Assembly: GCA_004556395.1 (NCBI GenBank)
Contig: SFHK01000027.1
Span: 1-29,110 of the forward strand
Source: Clostridiales bacterium
GTDB taxonomy: Bacteria > Bacillota > Clostridia > Christensenellales > Aristaeellaceae
DNA length: 29,110 bases
Reading direction: 5' to 3'
Part shown: piece after piece, positions 1 through 7,497 of the stretch
Layout of the letters: each line of letters starts with the position of its first letter
Numbering within the stretch: position 1 is the stretch's first letter
Position numbers and translations under genes: made by a program
The notes under the pieces: generated by a model
Databases searched by the model: none
What the model was told of the DNA's origin: nothing
What the model saw: only the letters and a program-made list of their open reading frames with translations

Positions 1-9
1 TTTCGAAGG

Positions 10-190
10 TTTACTGGAGGTAAATCGAGGAATTTGCATGCCGCAGATGGCGGAAAAGACTTCGCCCGACGCGCCGCCGAATTGTGCGGTGATGCCTTAG
101 AGAACACAGACCATCCCGGGGAAAAGAAGCGCCGCGCGAAAGCAAATGTCGCCTGCCATGCGACCACGCGCGGGCGGCAATCCTGTAGAA
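10..190 (+). ncRNA. ssrS: Probable 6S-like structured RNA (SsrS)
   Basis: No convincing protein is coded here, but the ends of the stretch pair with each other: 28-31 with 181-184, 34-37 with 177-180, and 40-44 with 170-175 (one bulged G). This makes a roughly 13-bp interrupted closing helix around a purine-rich, loosely paired interior. The two strands of that helix resemble, from memory, the closing stem of E. coli 6S RNA (GAUGUUCGCAAGC paired with CUGCGGCGGCAUC). The length of about 180 nt and the terminator directly after it also fit. 6S RNA binds sigma-A RNA polymerase holoenzyme and mimics an open promoter. The 5' end and promoter would lie at or before the window start, so boundaries are approximate. 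A riboswitch leader for the following gene is the main alternative. Confidence 0.45.
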
Positions 191-230
191 TAAGACTGTG
201 CGGAGGGAAAGCCGCGCAGTCTTATTTCTT
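191..230 (+). terminator. Intrinsic terminator after the structured RNA
   Basis: A 13-bp stem (191-203 with 212-224, one G-U pair) closes an 8-nt loop and is followed by a T-rich run (TTTCTT). It lies only 17 nt before the ATG of the next gene, immediately upstream of its ribosome binding site. It therefore ends the upstream RNA and would allow only read-through into the downstream gene. Confidence 0.75.
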
Positions 231-247
231 ATCAGGAGGCACAGAAT

Positions 248-901
248 ATGCGTAAAAATCTGACGGAGCTTGTTTTCATCCTCGACCGCAGCGGCTCGAT
301 GTGCGGTTTGGAAGCCGACACCATCGGCGGCTTCAATTCCATGATCGAAAAGCAGAAGAGAGAGCCCGGCGAAGCGCTGGTCTCCACGGTGCTGTTCGAC
401 CACGAAAGCACCGTGCTGCACGACCGCGTGCCGCTCGGCTGCGTCGCGCCCATGACGGCGCGCGACTATTCCGTTCGCGGCTCGACGGCGCTTCTGGACG
501 CGATCGGCGGCGCGATTCATCACATCGGCAACGTTCACAAATACGCCCGCCCGGAGGACGTGCCGGAGCATACGCTCTTCGTCATCACGACCGACGGCAT
601 GGAAAACGCCAGCCACCGGTACGACGCCGACATGGTAAAGCATATGATCGAGCGCCAGAAGACGAAATACAAATGGGAATTCCTCTTCCTTGGCGCAAAC
701 ATCGACGCGGCCGAAACCGCCCGCCGCTTCGGCATCGACGAAAGCCACGCCGTCAACTACCACTCCGACCACAAGGGCACGCAGCTCAACTACGAGGTTC
801 TGAGCGACGCGGTCTCCGCCGTCCGCGCCAGCGCCCCGCTCGGCGACAACTGGAAATCCCGCATCGACGAGGACTTCCGCACCCGAAACCAGAATGACTG
901 A
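248..901 (+). CDS. Small von Willebrand factor A domain protein
   Basis: The 217-aa protein is essentially a single VWA domain. The metal-ion-dependent adhesion site is complete: DRSGS at residues 13-17, Thr80 in the GSTALLDA segment, and Asp116 in TTDGMEN. It should bind a divalent ion and a protein partner. There is no signal peptide or membrane segment, so it is probably cytoplasmic. The start is set by AGGAGG at 234-239, 8 nt before the ATG. No AAA+ ATPase (MoxR type) or other usual VWA partner lies next to it, and no separate promoter is visible between the terminator at 191-230 and the start. Cytoplasmic VWA proteins of this size occur as uncharacterised proteins in Clostridia; the function is unknown. 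The reading frame is intact and its codon use matches the neighbours. Confidence 0.85.
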   Translation: MRKNLTELVFILDRSGSMCGLEADTIGGFNSMIEKQKREPGEALVSTVLFDHESTVLHDRVPLGCVAPMTARDYSVRGSTALLDAIGGAIHHIGNVHKYARPEDVPEHTLFVITTDGMENASHRYDADMVKHMIERQKTKYKWEFLFLGANIDAAETARRFGIDESHAVNYHSDHKGTQLNYEVLSDAVSAVRASAPLGDNWKSRIDEDFRTRNQND

Positions 902-964
902 CCAAGGCAACATTCCAACGTCCGCGCAGGCTCCGCCATCCATAAAAATCAAAAATCACACATC

Positions 965-1014
965 GCCCGCGCGAGACAGAGACGGCTGAACCGCCGTTCC
1001 TGTCTCGCGCGGGC
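965..1014. terminator. Long hairpin between convergent genes
   Basis: Perfect 15-bp arms (965-979 with 1000-1014) enclose a second 5-bp stem (982-986 with 993-997) and a 6-nt loop. It lies 8 nt beyond the stop of the minus-strand GH127 gene and 63 nt beyond the stop of the VWA gene. On the minus strand it is followed after a few bases by GATTTTTGATTTTT, so it best fits a terminator for the GH127 gene. On the plus strand no T-run follows. Confidence 0.65.
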
Positions 1015-1022
1015 ATGGCGCG

Positions 1023-2717
1023 TTATTCCTCTGCGGGCGCTTCCACAATGGGATACACGTCGAAGGGCTCGTCGTGAATGTCCATATACGCGCGGTACTC
1101 GTGCATCCGATCGCCCTTCAGCTTCAGCCGGAGAACCGAACCGCCGGGCATCATCTGCTTCACGGGCGTAAACCACGCGGACGGCGCCGCCGGGTTGAAG
1201 CGCACGGTAAGCGGGTTCGGCGCGCCCATGGCGGCGAACAGCAGCGGGCCGTATTCGACGGCATAGCGCTCCTTCCCTTTGATTTCCTCCCCGCCAGTAT
1301 AGCGCGTGACGCGGAAATCGAACGGGAATTCCTTCTCGAACACCGCGCCGGCGGTCACGTTTTCATGCGTCTCATAATAGCTCCTTCCATCCGCGCACGC
1401 CCAGCGTGGTATGCGCAGCCGGAGCGTGAACGGCTTTTCCGCCTTTGTAACCGCGACTCTTACCCTTCCCGACTCCGGCAGGCCGGACGTTACCGAAAGG
1501 CTCACGCCGTTCGGCAGCTCCACCTCGCTGGAAGCGTACATGTCCACGTACACGCTGTCGTCGGTGTAGGCATACAGGAACTGCGGCAGAAGACCCGCCA
1601 GCCGCGTGCCCAGCGACGCGCAGCAGGTGGCGCGGTCGAGATAGCGATAGTCCTTCGTCCGCTGTAAGAAGTTCAGATAGTGGTAGCCGCGGCTCTCCAC
1701 CTGCGACGCGAAGAGCACGTTGTACAGCGAATTTTCCATCTCATCCACATAGTGCGCGTCATCCGGCTCCAGCCGGTGCATGCGCTGATTGAGCAGCACC
1801 CAGAAATTGGTGGAGCACAGCTCGTTGTAGTTGTGCGATGGATCCAGCCAGTTACAGCCGGGCCAGTAGCGGTCAAACTCGCACATGTTGATTCCGCCGC
1901 CGACGTGCTGCCACTTGTCCTCGTACATGCCCAGCGCGCGCTTCACGGCATTCAGATACAGCTCTTCGCCGGTTGCGCGATACAGGTCAAGATAGCCCTC
2001 CAGCGTCGTCAGCAGTGTGGAATGCGGATGATTGCCGGGATGCTCGTAAATCGCGCGGTGGTCTCCGCGGATCAGCTGCTCAAGCCACCACGTTTCCTGA
2101 TACGCGTCGATTGCGACGCGAATATCCTCCGGCGCGCCGTTGGGCGCATCGTACATGCGCGTGTTGGCCAGAATACCCTGAAAGCCGAGGTTCAAATCCT
2201 TCACATACGGCAGCACGTCGCTTTTGTTGAACACATCCGTCATATCGCGGGCAAGCTCGAAGGCGCGCGTCTCCCCGGCATAGCCCGCGTCGAGCAGGCC
2301 GAACGTGATCCACGCGCGCGTGTAGTTGGGATACTCGCGCGCGGAAAACTGCTCGCGCGGAATCGGAATGATGAAGCCGTCCTCGTCGCGGCAGGCCTCC
2401 ATTCCGGCCAGCACCTCGCGCACCATATGCCGCAGCGTCTCATCTTCCTCCCACAGAAGCGCCGTGCCCGCGCCCATCAGAAACTCGCCCGCGGTCTGTC
2501 CCTTCAGGTTGTTCTCGAAATGCCCCGCGTCGCCCGCGTACGGCACACCCGGCGCGTCCACGCCCTTATGCACGCGATACCAGTACAGCATGCGATCCAC
2601 GTCGAAATCCTTCAGGAAACGAACGTTGTTCTCAAACACCCGCTTATATCTTCCGCCCGTCAGCCGCACGCCGCCCATCGGCGCCTGAAGCCGGTACGGC
2701 GCCCTGTATTTTTCCAT
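1023..2717 (-). CDS. GH127 (DUF1680) beta-L-arabinofuranosidase-like glycoside hydrolase
   Basis: The 564-aa protein has the layout of family GH127 (former DUF1680), an (alpha/alpha)6-barrel followed by beta-sandwich domains. In the characterised Bifidobacterium enzyme HypBA1 a zinc site is formed by Glu and Cys of an E-x-C motif plus a Cys-Cys pair, one Cys being the nucleophile. The equivalents here are Glu299 and Cys301 (NELCS) and Cys365-Cys366 (ATCCASLG). A conserved acid upstream may be Glu279. No signal peptide is present, so it acts on imported glycosides in the cytoplasm. The start at 2717 is preferred over an in-frame ATG at 2732: GGGAGG at 2730-2725 lies 7 nt before it. It is divergent from an AraC gene that heads a glycyl radical enzyme operon, suggesting shared control. 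L-arabinofuranosidase activity is a family inference; related groups may cleave other glycosides. Confidence 0.85.
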   Translation of the reverse strand: MEKYRAPYRLQAPMGGVRLTGGRYKRVFENNVRFLKDFDVDRMLYWYRVHKGVDAPGVPYAGDAGHFENNLKGQTAGEFLMGAGTALLWEEDETLRHMVREVLAGMEACRDEDGFIIPIPREQFSAREYPNYTRAWITFGLLDAGYAGETRAFELARDMTDVFNKSDVLPYVKDLNLGFQGILANTRMYDAPNGAPEDIRVAIDAYQETWWLEQLIRGDHRAIYEHPGNHPHSTLLTTLEGYLDLYRATGEELYLNAVKRALGMYEDKWQHVGGGINMCEFDRYWPGCNWLDPSHNYNELCSTNFWVLLNQRMHRLEPDDAHYVDEMENSLYNVLFASQVESRGYHYLNFLQRTKDYRYLDRATCCASLGTRLAGLLPQFLYAYTDDSVYVDMYASSEVELPNGVSLSVTSGLPESGRVRVAVTKAEKPFTLRLRIPRWACADGRSYYETHENVTAGAVFEKEFPFDFRVTRYTGGEEIKGKERYAVEYGPLLFAAMGAPNPLTVRFNPAAPSAWFTPVKQMMPGGSVLRLKLKGDRMHEYRAYMDIHDEPFDVYPIVEAPAEE

Positions 2718-2737
2718 GCCGCATCCTCCCATCTTTA

Positions 2738-2765
2738 ATATGATCGTTAATATTATCGTTCATAT
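2738..2765. promoter_or_regulatory. Candidate operator between GH127 gene and araC-like gene
   Basis: In this AT-rich island, inverted arms ATATGA (2738-2743) and TCATAT (2760-2765) flank two direct copies of ATCGTT (2743-2748 and 2755-2760) spaced 12 bp apart around TAATATTA. The position between two divergent genes, one coding an AraC-type activator, suggests a regulator binding site. The regulator is not identified. Confidence 0.5.
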
Positions 2766-2775
2766 GCCAAACGCA

Positions 2776-2804
2776 TTGACTTTCCACCCTTCGAATGCTA
2801 TCAT
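2776..2804 (+). promoter_or_regulatory. Sigma-A promoter for the araC-lacI-GRE operon
   Basis: TTGACT (2776-2781), a 17-bp spacer and TATCAT (2799-2804) lie about 70 nt upstream of the araC-like start. No terminator is seen before 7497, so it probably serves all four genes. Confidence 0.7.
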
Positions 2805-2873
2805 AGATATACATGAGACGCAATGGAGAATTCAGCACGGCATTTGCACATTTCGGCATTCAGAGGTGATTGA

Positions 2874-3560
2874 ATGAACTGGACAGGCGATCTTCGGGCT
2901 GTGGAGGACGGTCAGTACCTTCTGACTCTGTACCGTCAGGACGGCCGGGAGTTCTGCCGCCTTTCGGATGCTGCCGACACGCTCCCCACGGACGCGGACA
3001 TCGTCGCCCGCGTTCGTCTTTCCGGAATGGACGCGTTTCTCCGCGACTGTTGTCCCCCGCTGAACCGCGCCGTCTGCATGAAGGATTCTTCCGCGCTGAA
3101 GCGCTGTCTGGACGCGCTCGCGCGGGAAGCAGCTGAGGCCCGCGTCTGCGCGGAGGAAGCCGCTTCGCTGAACGCCGCTCTTGCGCTGATCGAGCTTCTG
3201 CGAAGCGCGGCGGACGAACCCTGCGCCCTCCCTTCCCCCTCCCGGCGCGTGAACGCCGTCCTGCGCCGCATGCTGGACGAATACCGCCGCCCATGGCGCG
3301 TGGACGAGCTGAGCGCACAGGCTGGGGTTTCTTCTTCTTACCTCACCAAATTCTGCCGTCGGGAATACGGAAAAAGCCCGATGGCGCTGCTGCTCGACAA
3401 GCGGTTAACCGTCGCCGTGTCACTGCTGGCCGCGCCGGGCGCAACCGTCGGCCGCGTCTGCGAAGCCGCCGGTTTTTCCGACGTATACTATTTTTCCCGC
3501 GTGTTTCGCCAGAAGCTCGGCAGGCCGCCTCGGGATTTTCTTTCAAAGGCCAGACGATAA
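2874..3560 (+). CDS. AraC family transcriptional regulator
   Basis: The 228-aa protein has a C-terminal AraC/XylS DNA-binding domain of two helix-turn-helix motifs, roughly residues 130-228. It carries the typical WRVDELSAQAGVSSSYLTKFC first helix pair and the FSDVYYFSRVFRQKLGRPP signature at the end. The N-terminal half (about 120 residues) is short, Cys-containing and not a recognisable cupin, so its ligand cannot be named. The start is set by AGAGGTGAT (2862-2870), which runs close to the ATG. A promoter lies at 2776-2804. The gene is first in an operon with a LacI regulator, a glycyl radical enzyme and its activase, and divergent from a GH127 gene. It is likely the activator of one or both units, acting at the repeats at 2738-2765 (inference). 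Confidence 0.9.
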   Translation: MNWTGDLRAVEDGQYLLTLYRQDGREFCRLSDAADTLPTDADIVARVRLSGMDAFLRDCCPPLNRAVCMKDSSALKRCLDALAREAAEARVCAEEAASLNAALALIELLRSAADEPCALPSPSRRVNAVLRRMLDEYRRPWRVDELSAQAGVSSSYLTKFCRREYGKSPMALLLDKRLTVAVSLLAAPGATVGRVCEAAGFSDVYYFSRVFRQKLGRPPRDFLSKARR

Positions 3561-3571
3561 GGAGCGCGCAC

Positions 3572-4591
3572 ATGCCGAAAACAAACAAGCCCACCCTGAA
3601 AAGCATCGCCGACCGGCTCGGCCTGACGGCGAACACCGTGTCCCTCGCGCTGCGCGATTCGCCGCTGGTGCGGCCGTCGACGAAGGCGAGGATTTACCAG
3701 ACGGCGCGCGAAATGGGCTACGTGCACAACGTGCTCGCCGGTGCGATGCGCTCCGGGCAGAGTCACACCGTCGCGCTCATCTTCGGCGACGTGTCCAACC
3801 CCATTTTCGCCCAGCGCATCCGCTCGCTGAGCCGCCTTTTGCAGGAAAAGGGCTATCAGACGCTGATTCTGAACACCGACGAAGACCCCGCCGCCGAGAC
3901 CGCCGCCATTCGCACGGCCATCAGCTATCAGGTCGACGGCGTTATCCTCTGCCCCTGCCAGAAAAACGGCGACAGCCTCGCCCTGCTGACGCAGCACCGC
4001 GTTCCCTGCGTGCTGCTGGGACGCGAATTTCCCGACGCGCCGTTTGACACCGTGACATGGGACGACCGAGAGGGCGCGCGCCTTGCCGCCGCCCATCTGC
4101 TTGCGCAGGGCTGCCGCCGGCCGGTATTCCTGAGCGGGCCGGCGTTCATTTCCTCCGCGGCGCTGCGCCGGGAGGGCTACGAAGCCGTCATGCACGAAAA
4201 CGGTCTTTCGCCGCTCACCATATACGCGGACGTTGCGTCCGGCGGCGCGGAAGCCTGTCTTGAAGCGCTGGACGGATACGACGCGCTGTTCGCGTTCAGC
4301 GACCTGATGGCGCTGGAAGCCGCAAGCACGCTGCTCAGCCGCGGCATACGCATTCCGCAGGACGTAGCCGTCTGCGGCTTTGACGACATCGGCTCGCTGT
4401 TCCGCATGCCCTTTTCCCTCACCTCCATCGCCTGCGACCGGGCGCTGGAAGCGGAACGAACCGTCGCACAGCTTTTGAACCGAATTCAGCATCCCGACGC
4501 CGCGCCGCGGCTGGAACGCCTTCCCGTGCACCTGATCGCGCGCGGCAGCACGCGCCGGGATTTCAAACAGGAGGAAGTATCCCATGAATGA
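3572..4591 (+). CDS. LacI family transcriptional regulator
   Basis: The 339-aa protein has an N-terminal LacI helix-turn-helix (about residues 8-27, TLKSIADRLGLTANTVSLAL) and hinge region. A periplasmic-binding-protein-like sugar domain follows, with the usual segments such as SHTVALIFGDVSNPIFA and CGFDDIGS. It should bind a sugar or sugar-like effector and control the surrounding operon. The frame is open further upstream, but GGAG at 3561-3564, 7 nt before the ATG at 3572, and the family-typical N-terminus fix the start. It follows the araC-like stop by 11 nt and overlaps the glycyl radical enzyme start by 8 nt, so translation is probably coupled. Finding two transcription factors of different families in tandem at the head of one operon is unusual. 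Confidence 0.93.
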   Translation: MPKTNKPTLKSIADRLGLTANTVSLALRDSPLVRPSTKARIYQTAREMGYVHNVLAGAMRSGQSHTVALIFGDVSNPIFAQRIRSLSRLLQEKGYQTLILNTDEDPAAETAAIRTAISYQVDGVILCPCQKNGDSLALLTQHRVPCVLLGREFPDAPFDTVTWDDREGARLAAAHLLAQGCRRPVFLSGPAFISSAALRREGYEAVMHENGLSPLTIYADVASGGAEACLEALDGYDALFAFSDLMALEAASTLLSRGIRIPQDVAVCGFDDIGSLFRMPFSLTSIACDRALEAERTVAQLLNRIQHPDAAPRLERLPVHLIARGSTRRDFKQEEVSHE

Positions 4592-6647
4592 ACGCATACG
4601 CCGTCAACTGGATTTTATGAACGCCCGCGAGCACCGCAAGATGCGCCGCGTGCTCAGCGAAGCCGAATGGACTTCCCTGTGCGAAGCGCTTCAGGATCCC
4701 GCCCTGCCGCTGATCGAGCGCGCCACGCGCCGTCTGGAACGGTTTCTGGAAATGGAAACGCCGGTGCTGCTGGCGGACACCGACATCCAGTTTCTCCGCA
4801 CACTGACCGACTTTCCGGACATCTACGCGCCCGGCGAGCTGGACGAGATCCGCGCGCATCACTTCGTGCACGAGCACGGGAAGGTATGCAACCTTGCGTG
4901 CGACTATGAAACCGTGCTGCGCGAGGGTCTGGAAGGCCGCCGCGCCCGTCTGCTGAACGGTCTGGACGAAGCGACTCCCGAGCAGAAGGAATACGCCGGA
5001 TATGTGCAGCGCACGATCGACGCCGCCGAGCGCTTTGCCGACCGCTACGCCGCGCTGGAGGAAGAACATGGGCAGGCCGCGCAGGCCGAAGCGCTGCGCC
5101 GAAGCATCCGTACCGGCGCGCAGACATTTGCCGAAGCGCTGCAGCTGTTCCGCGCCGTGCACTTTGTCCTGTGGGCGAGCGGAGCGTATCATTGCACCGT
5201 CGGCCGCTTCGATCAGTACATGTACCCGTTCTACGCCGCCGATAAGGCCGCCGGCCGGCTGACCGACGAGGACGCGCTGTCCCTGATCGAGGACTTCTTC
5301 CTCAGCTTCAACCGCGATTCCGATCTGTACCCCTCCATCATGTGGGGCGACGACGGCCAGAGCCTGATGCTGGGCGGCTGCCGCCGCGACGGCACGAACG
5401 CCGTGAACGAGCTGACGTACATGGCCATTCGCGCAAGTCTGGCGCTGCACCAGATCGACCCCAAGCTGAACCTGCGCCTGACCGCCGACACGCCGGACGA
5501 TCTCTACGAGCTGGCCACGGAGCTCACGCGCGCCGGAATGGGCTTCCCGCAGTACGCGAACGACGACGTTGTGATTCCCGGTCTCACGCGGCTGGGCTAC
5601 GCGCTCGAGGACGCGCGCGATTATGTGACCGCGGCCTGCTGGGAATTCATCATTCCCGGCACGGGCATGGACATCCCGAACATCGGCGCAGTGCCGCTGG
5701 CGGAGGTCGCGCGGAACACGATCATGGAAAGCCTTGAGGGCGCAAAAAACTTCGAGGAACTGACCGAAAAATGGTTTGAAAACCTGAAGCGCCGGTCAAA
5801 AGCGGAATTCGACGGCATTCACGATCTGTTCTTCGAGCCCGCGCCCTTTCATTCCGTGCTGATGGCGAACTGCATGGAGCAGAAGCGCGATATTTCCCTC
5901 GGCGCGAAGTACAACAACTTCGGCTTCCACGGCACCGGCTTCTCCTGCGCCGTCGACCAGATGGCGGTCGTGAAGAAGTGGGTCTATGAAGACGGCACGC
6001 TTTCCAAAGCGCGGCTGCTCGAAGCGCTGAGCACGAATTTTGAGTTTGACCGCGAGCTGCAATATCAGCTGCGCCACGACGCGCCGAAGCTGGGCCGCGA
6101 CGACGAAGCCAAAATCGTAGCGCATCAGCTGATTGAAATGTACGCAAAATCGCTGGAGGGGCTGGTCAACGAGCGCGGCGGACTTGTGCGCGGCGGCACC
6201 GGCACGGCCATGTATTACCTGTGGCACGCGGAAGGCCTTGGCGCGACGGCCGACGGCCGCAGTTTCGGCGAAGCGCTGCCCGCGAACTTTTCCCCGTCGC
6301 TGTTCATCACCGACGCGGGGCTCTTCTCCGTGCTGAGCGGCTTCACGCTCGACAACCTGTCGCTGCTGCCCAACGGCGGCCCGTTCACGCTGGAGCTGCA
6401 CGACACAATCTTCGGCGCGCCGGACAGCATTCAGAAGGTCGCAAAGATGGTGCGCACCTACATCCGGATGGGCGGACACCAGCTTCAGCTGAACGCCGTG
6501 AACCGCGAAACGCTGCGCGACGCGCAGCTGCACCCGGAAAAGCACGGCGACCTGATCGTGCGCGTATGGGGCTGGAGCGGGCATTTTGTGGAGCTTGAGA
6601 AGGCGTATCAGGATCAGATCATCGCGCGCGCCGAGTTTGCGCAATGA
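4584..6647 (+). CDS. Glycyl radical enzyme (pyruvate formate-lyase family), unknown substrate
   Basis: This 687-aa enzyme has the ten-stranded barrel landmarks of the PFL family (GRFDQYMYPFY, DDVVIPGLTRLGYALEDARDY). Its active-site motif is Cys352-Trp353-Glu354 and its glycyl radical motif is RVWGWS with Gly663, 24 residues from the C-terminus. PFL itself has adjacent cysteines, whereas Cys-x-Glu is the pattern of eliminases and lyases such as diol dehydratase, CutC and HypD. It is therefore not a pyruvate formate-lyase. Those enzymes are usually 780-850 residues; this one is about 100 shorter, mostly at the N-terminus. It is strictly anaerobic and cytoplasmic. GGAGG lies just before the ATG, within the end of the lacI gene. 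The activase gene follows 10 nt downstream. The GH127 neighbour and sugar-type regulators suggest a sugar, polyol or glycoside-derived substrate (inference). Confidence 0.92.
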   Translation: MNERIRRQLDFMNAREHRKMRRVLSEAEWTSLCEALQDPALPLIERATRRLERFLEMETPVLLADTDIQFLRTLTDFPDIYAPGELDEIRAHHFVHEHGKVCNLACDYETVLREGLEGRRARLLNGLDEATPEQKEYAGYVQRTIDAAERFADRYAALEEEHGQAAQAEALRRSIRTGAQTFAEALQLFRAVHFVLWASGAYHCTVGRFDQYMYPFYAADKAAGRLTDEDALSLIEDFFLSFNRDSDLYPSIMWGDDGQSLMLGGCRRDGTNAVNELTYMAIRASLALHQIDPKLNLRLTADTPDDLYELATELTRAGMGFPQYANDDVVIPGLTRLGYALEDARDYVTAACWEFIIPGTGMDIPNIGAVPLAEVARNTIMESLEGAKNFEELTEKWFENLKRRSKAEFDGIHDLFFEPAPFHSVLMANCMEQKRDISLGAKYNNFGFHGTGFSCAVDQMAVVKKWVYEDGTLSKARLLEALSTNFEFDRELQYQLRHDAPKLGRDDEAKIVAHQLIEMYAKSLEGLVNERGGLVRGGTGTAMYYLWHAEGLGATADGRSFGEALPANFSPSLFITDAGLFSVLSGFTLDNLSLLPNGGPFTLELHDTIFGAPDSIQKVAKMVRTYIRMGGHQLQLNAVNRETLRDAQLHPEKHGDLIVRVWGWSGHFVELEKAYQDQIIARAEFAQ

Positions 6648-6657
6648 GGCTGCCATT

Positions 6658-7497
6658 ATGAAGGGACTCGTTTTCGCCATCGAGGAAATGGCCGTGCACG
6701 ACGGCCCCGGCCTGCGCACAACCGTGTTCCTGAAGGGCTGTCCCCTGCGCTGCCAATGGTGCCACAACCCGGAGGGTTGGGAGCCGCGCCCCCAGCGCGT
6801 GCGCAACCCGAACGGCTGCACCGGCTGCGGCGCGTGCCGCACGGAATGCGAAACCGCCTGCACGGGCTGCGGACGCTGTCTGTCCCGCTGCCCGCGCGGG
6901 CTCCTACGCATAAGCGGCAAATGGTGGGACGCGGACGCGCTCGCCCGCCGCGTGCTGGCCGCCGAGCCGTTCCTTCGCGACGGCGGCGTCACAGTATCCG
7001 GCGGCGAACCGCTGATGCAGCCGGAGTTTCTCTGCGAGCTGCTGGATCGCCTGCGCCCGCTGCACCGCGCGCTCGAAACCAGCGCCTTCTGCGCGCCGGA
7101 TGCCTGGCGCGAAGCGCTGAAACGCGTCGAGCTCGTCTATATCGACCTCAAGCTGGCCGACCCTGCCGCCCATCGCCGCTATACCGGCGTTTCCAACGAA
7201 CCGATCCTCCAAAACCTCGCCCACCTCAAGACCTCCGGCGTTCCCTTCATCGTTCGCATTCCGACCATTCAGAACGTGAACGACGACCCCGCCAACATGC
7301 AAGCCACCTGTCGCCTGCTGTCAGGCTCCAAAAACCTGCGCGGCGTAGAGCTGCTTCCCTATAATCCCTGCGCCGGAGCAAAATACGCCCTGCTCGGAAA
7401 ACCCTACCCCTATTCCTTCTCCCGCCCCACCCCCTCCGCCCTCGAAACCGCCCGCTCCATCTTCGCCCGCGCGAACATCCCAGTGCTCATCCGCTGA
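6658..7497 (+). CDS. Glycyl radical enzyme activating enzyme (radical SAM)
   Basis: The 279-aa radical SAM protein uses S-adenosylmethionine to place the glycyl radical on the enzyme encoded just upstream. The SAM cluster motif is C28-x3-C32-x2-C35 (GCPLRCQWCHNPE), followed by GGE at 115-117. A ferredoxin-like insert for two extra [4Fe-4S] clusters has eight cysteines, C54/57/60/64 and C68/71/74/78. The two sets are only 3 residues apart, tighter than the roughly 20-residue gap I recall in most activases with this insert. The frame is open upstream, but the family N-terminus and GAGG (6646-6649) 8 nt before the ATG select 6658. It ends directly against the stop of the convergent lysR gene, with no spacer and no visible terminator. 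Confidence 0.93.
   Translation: MKGLVFAIEEMAVHDGPGLRTTVFLKGCPLRCQWCHNPEGWEPRPQRVRNPNGCTGCGACRTECETACTGCGRCLSRCPRGLLRISGKWWDADALARRVLAAEPFLRDGGVTVSGGEPLMQPEFLCELLDRLRPLHRALETSAFCAPDAWREALKRVELVYIDLKLADPAAHRRYTGVSNEPILQNLAHLKTSGVPFIVRIPTIQNVNDDPANMQATCRLLSGSKNLRGVELLPYNPCAGAKYALLGKPYPYSFSRPTPSALETARSIFARANIPVLIR

Noticed and set aside
34..255. 73-residue plus-strand frame in the structured RNA
   Set aside because: It runs through a terminator hairpin, has no plausible ribosome binding site spacing or family, and the pairing of the two ends points to an RNA.
11..952. 313-residue minus-strand open frame over the VWA gene
   Set aside because: The plus strand carries a complete VWA metal site with a good ribosome binding site; the minus frame has no start signal or domain.
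3293..3571. 93-residue N-terminal extension of the LacI gene
   Set aside because: It lies inside the araC-like gene in another frame and is low-complexity; the true start has a ribosome binding site and the family N-terminus.
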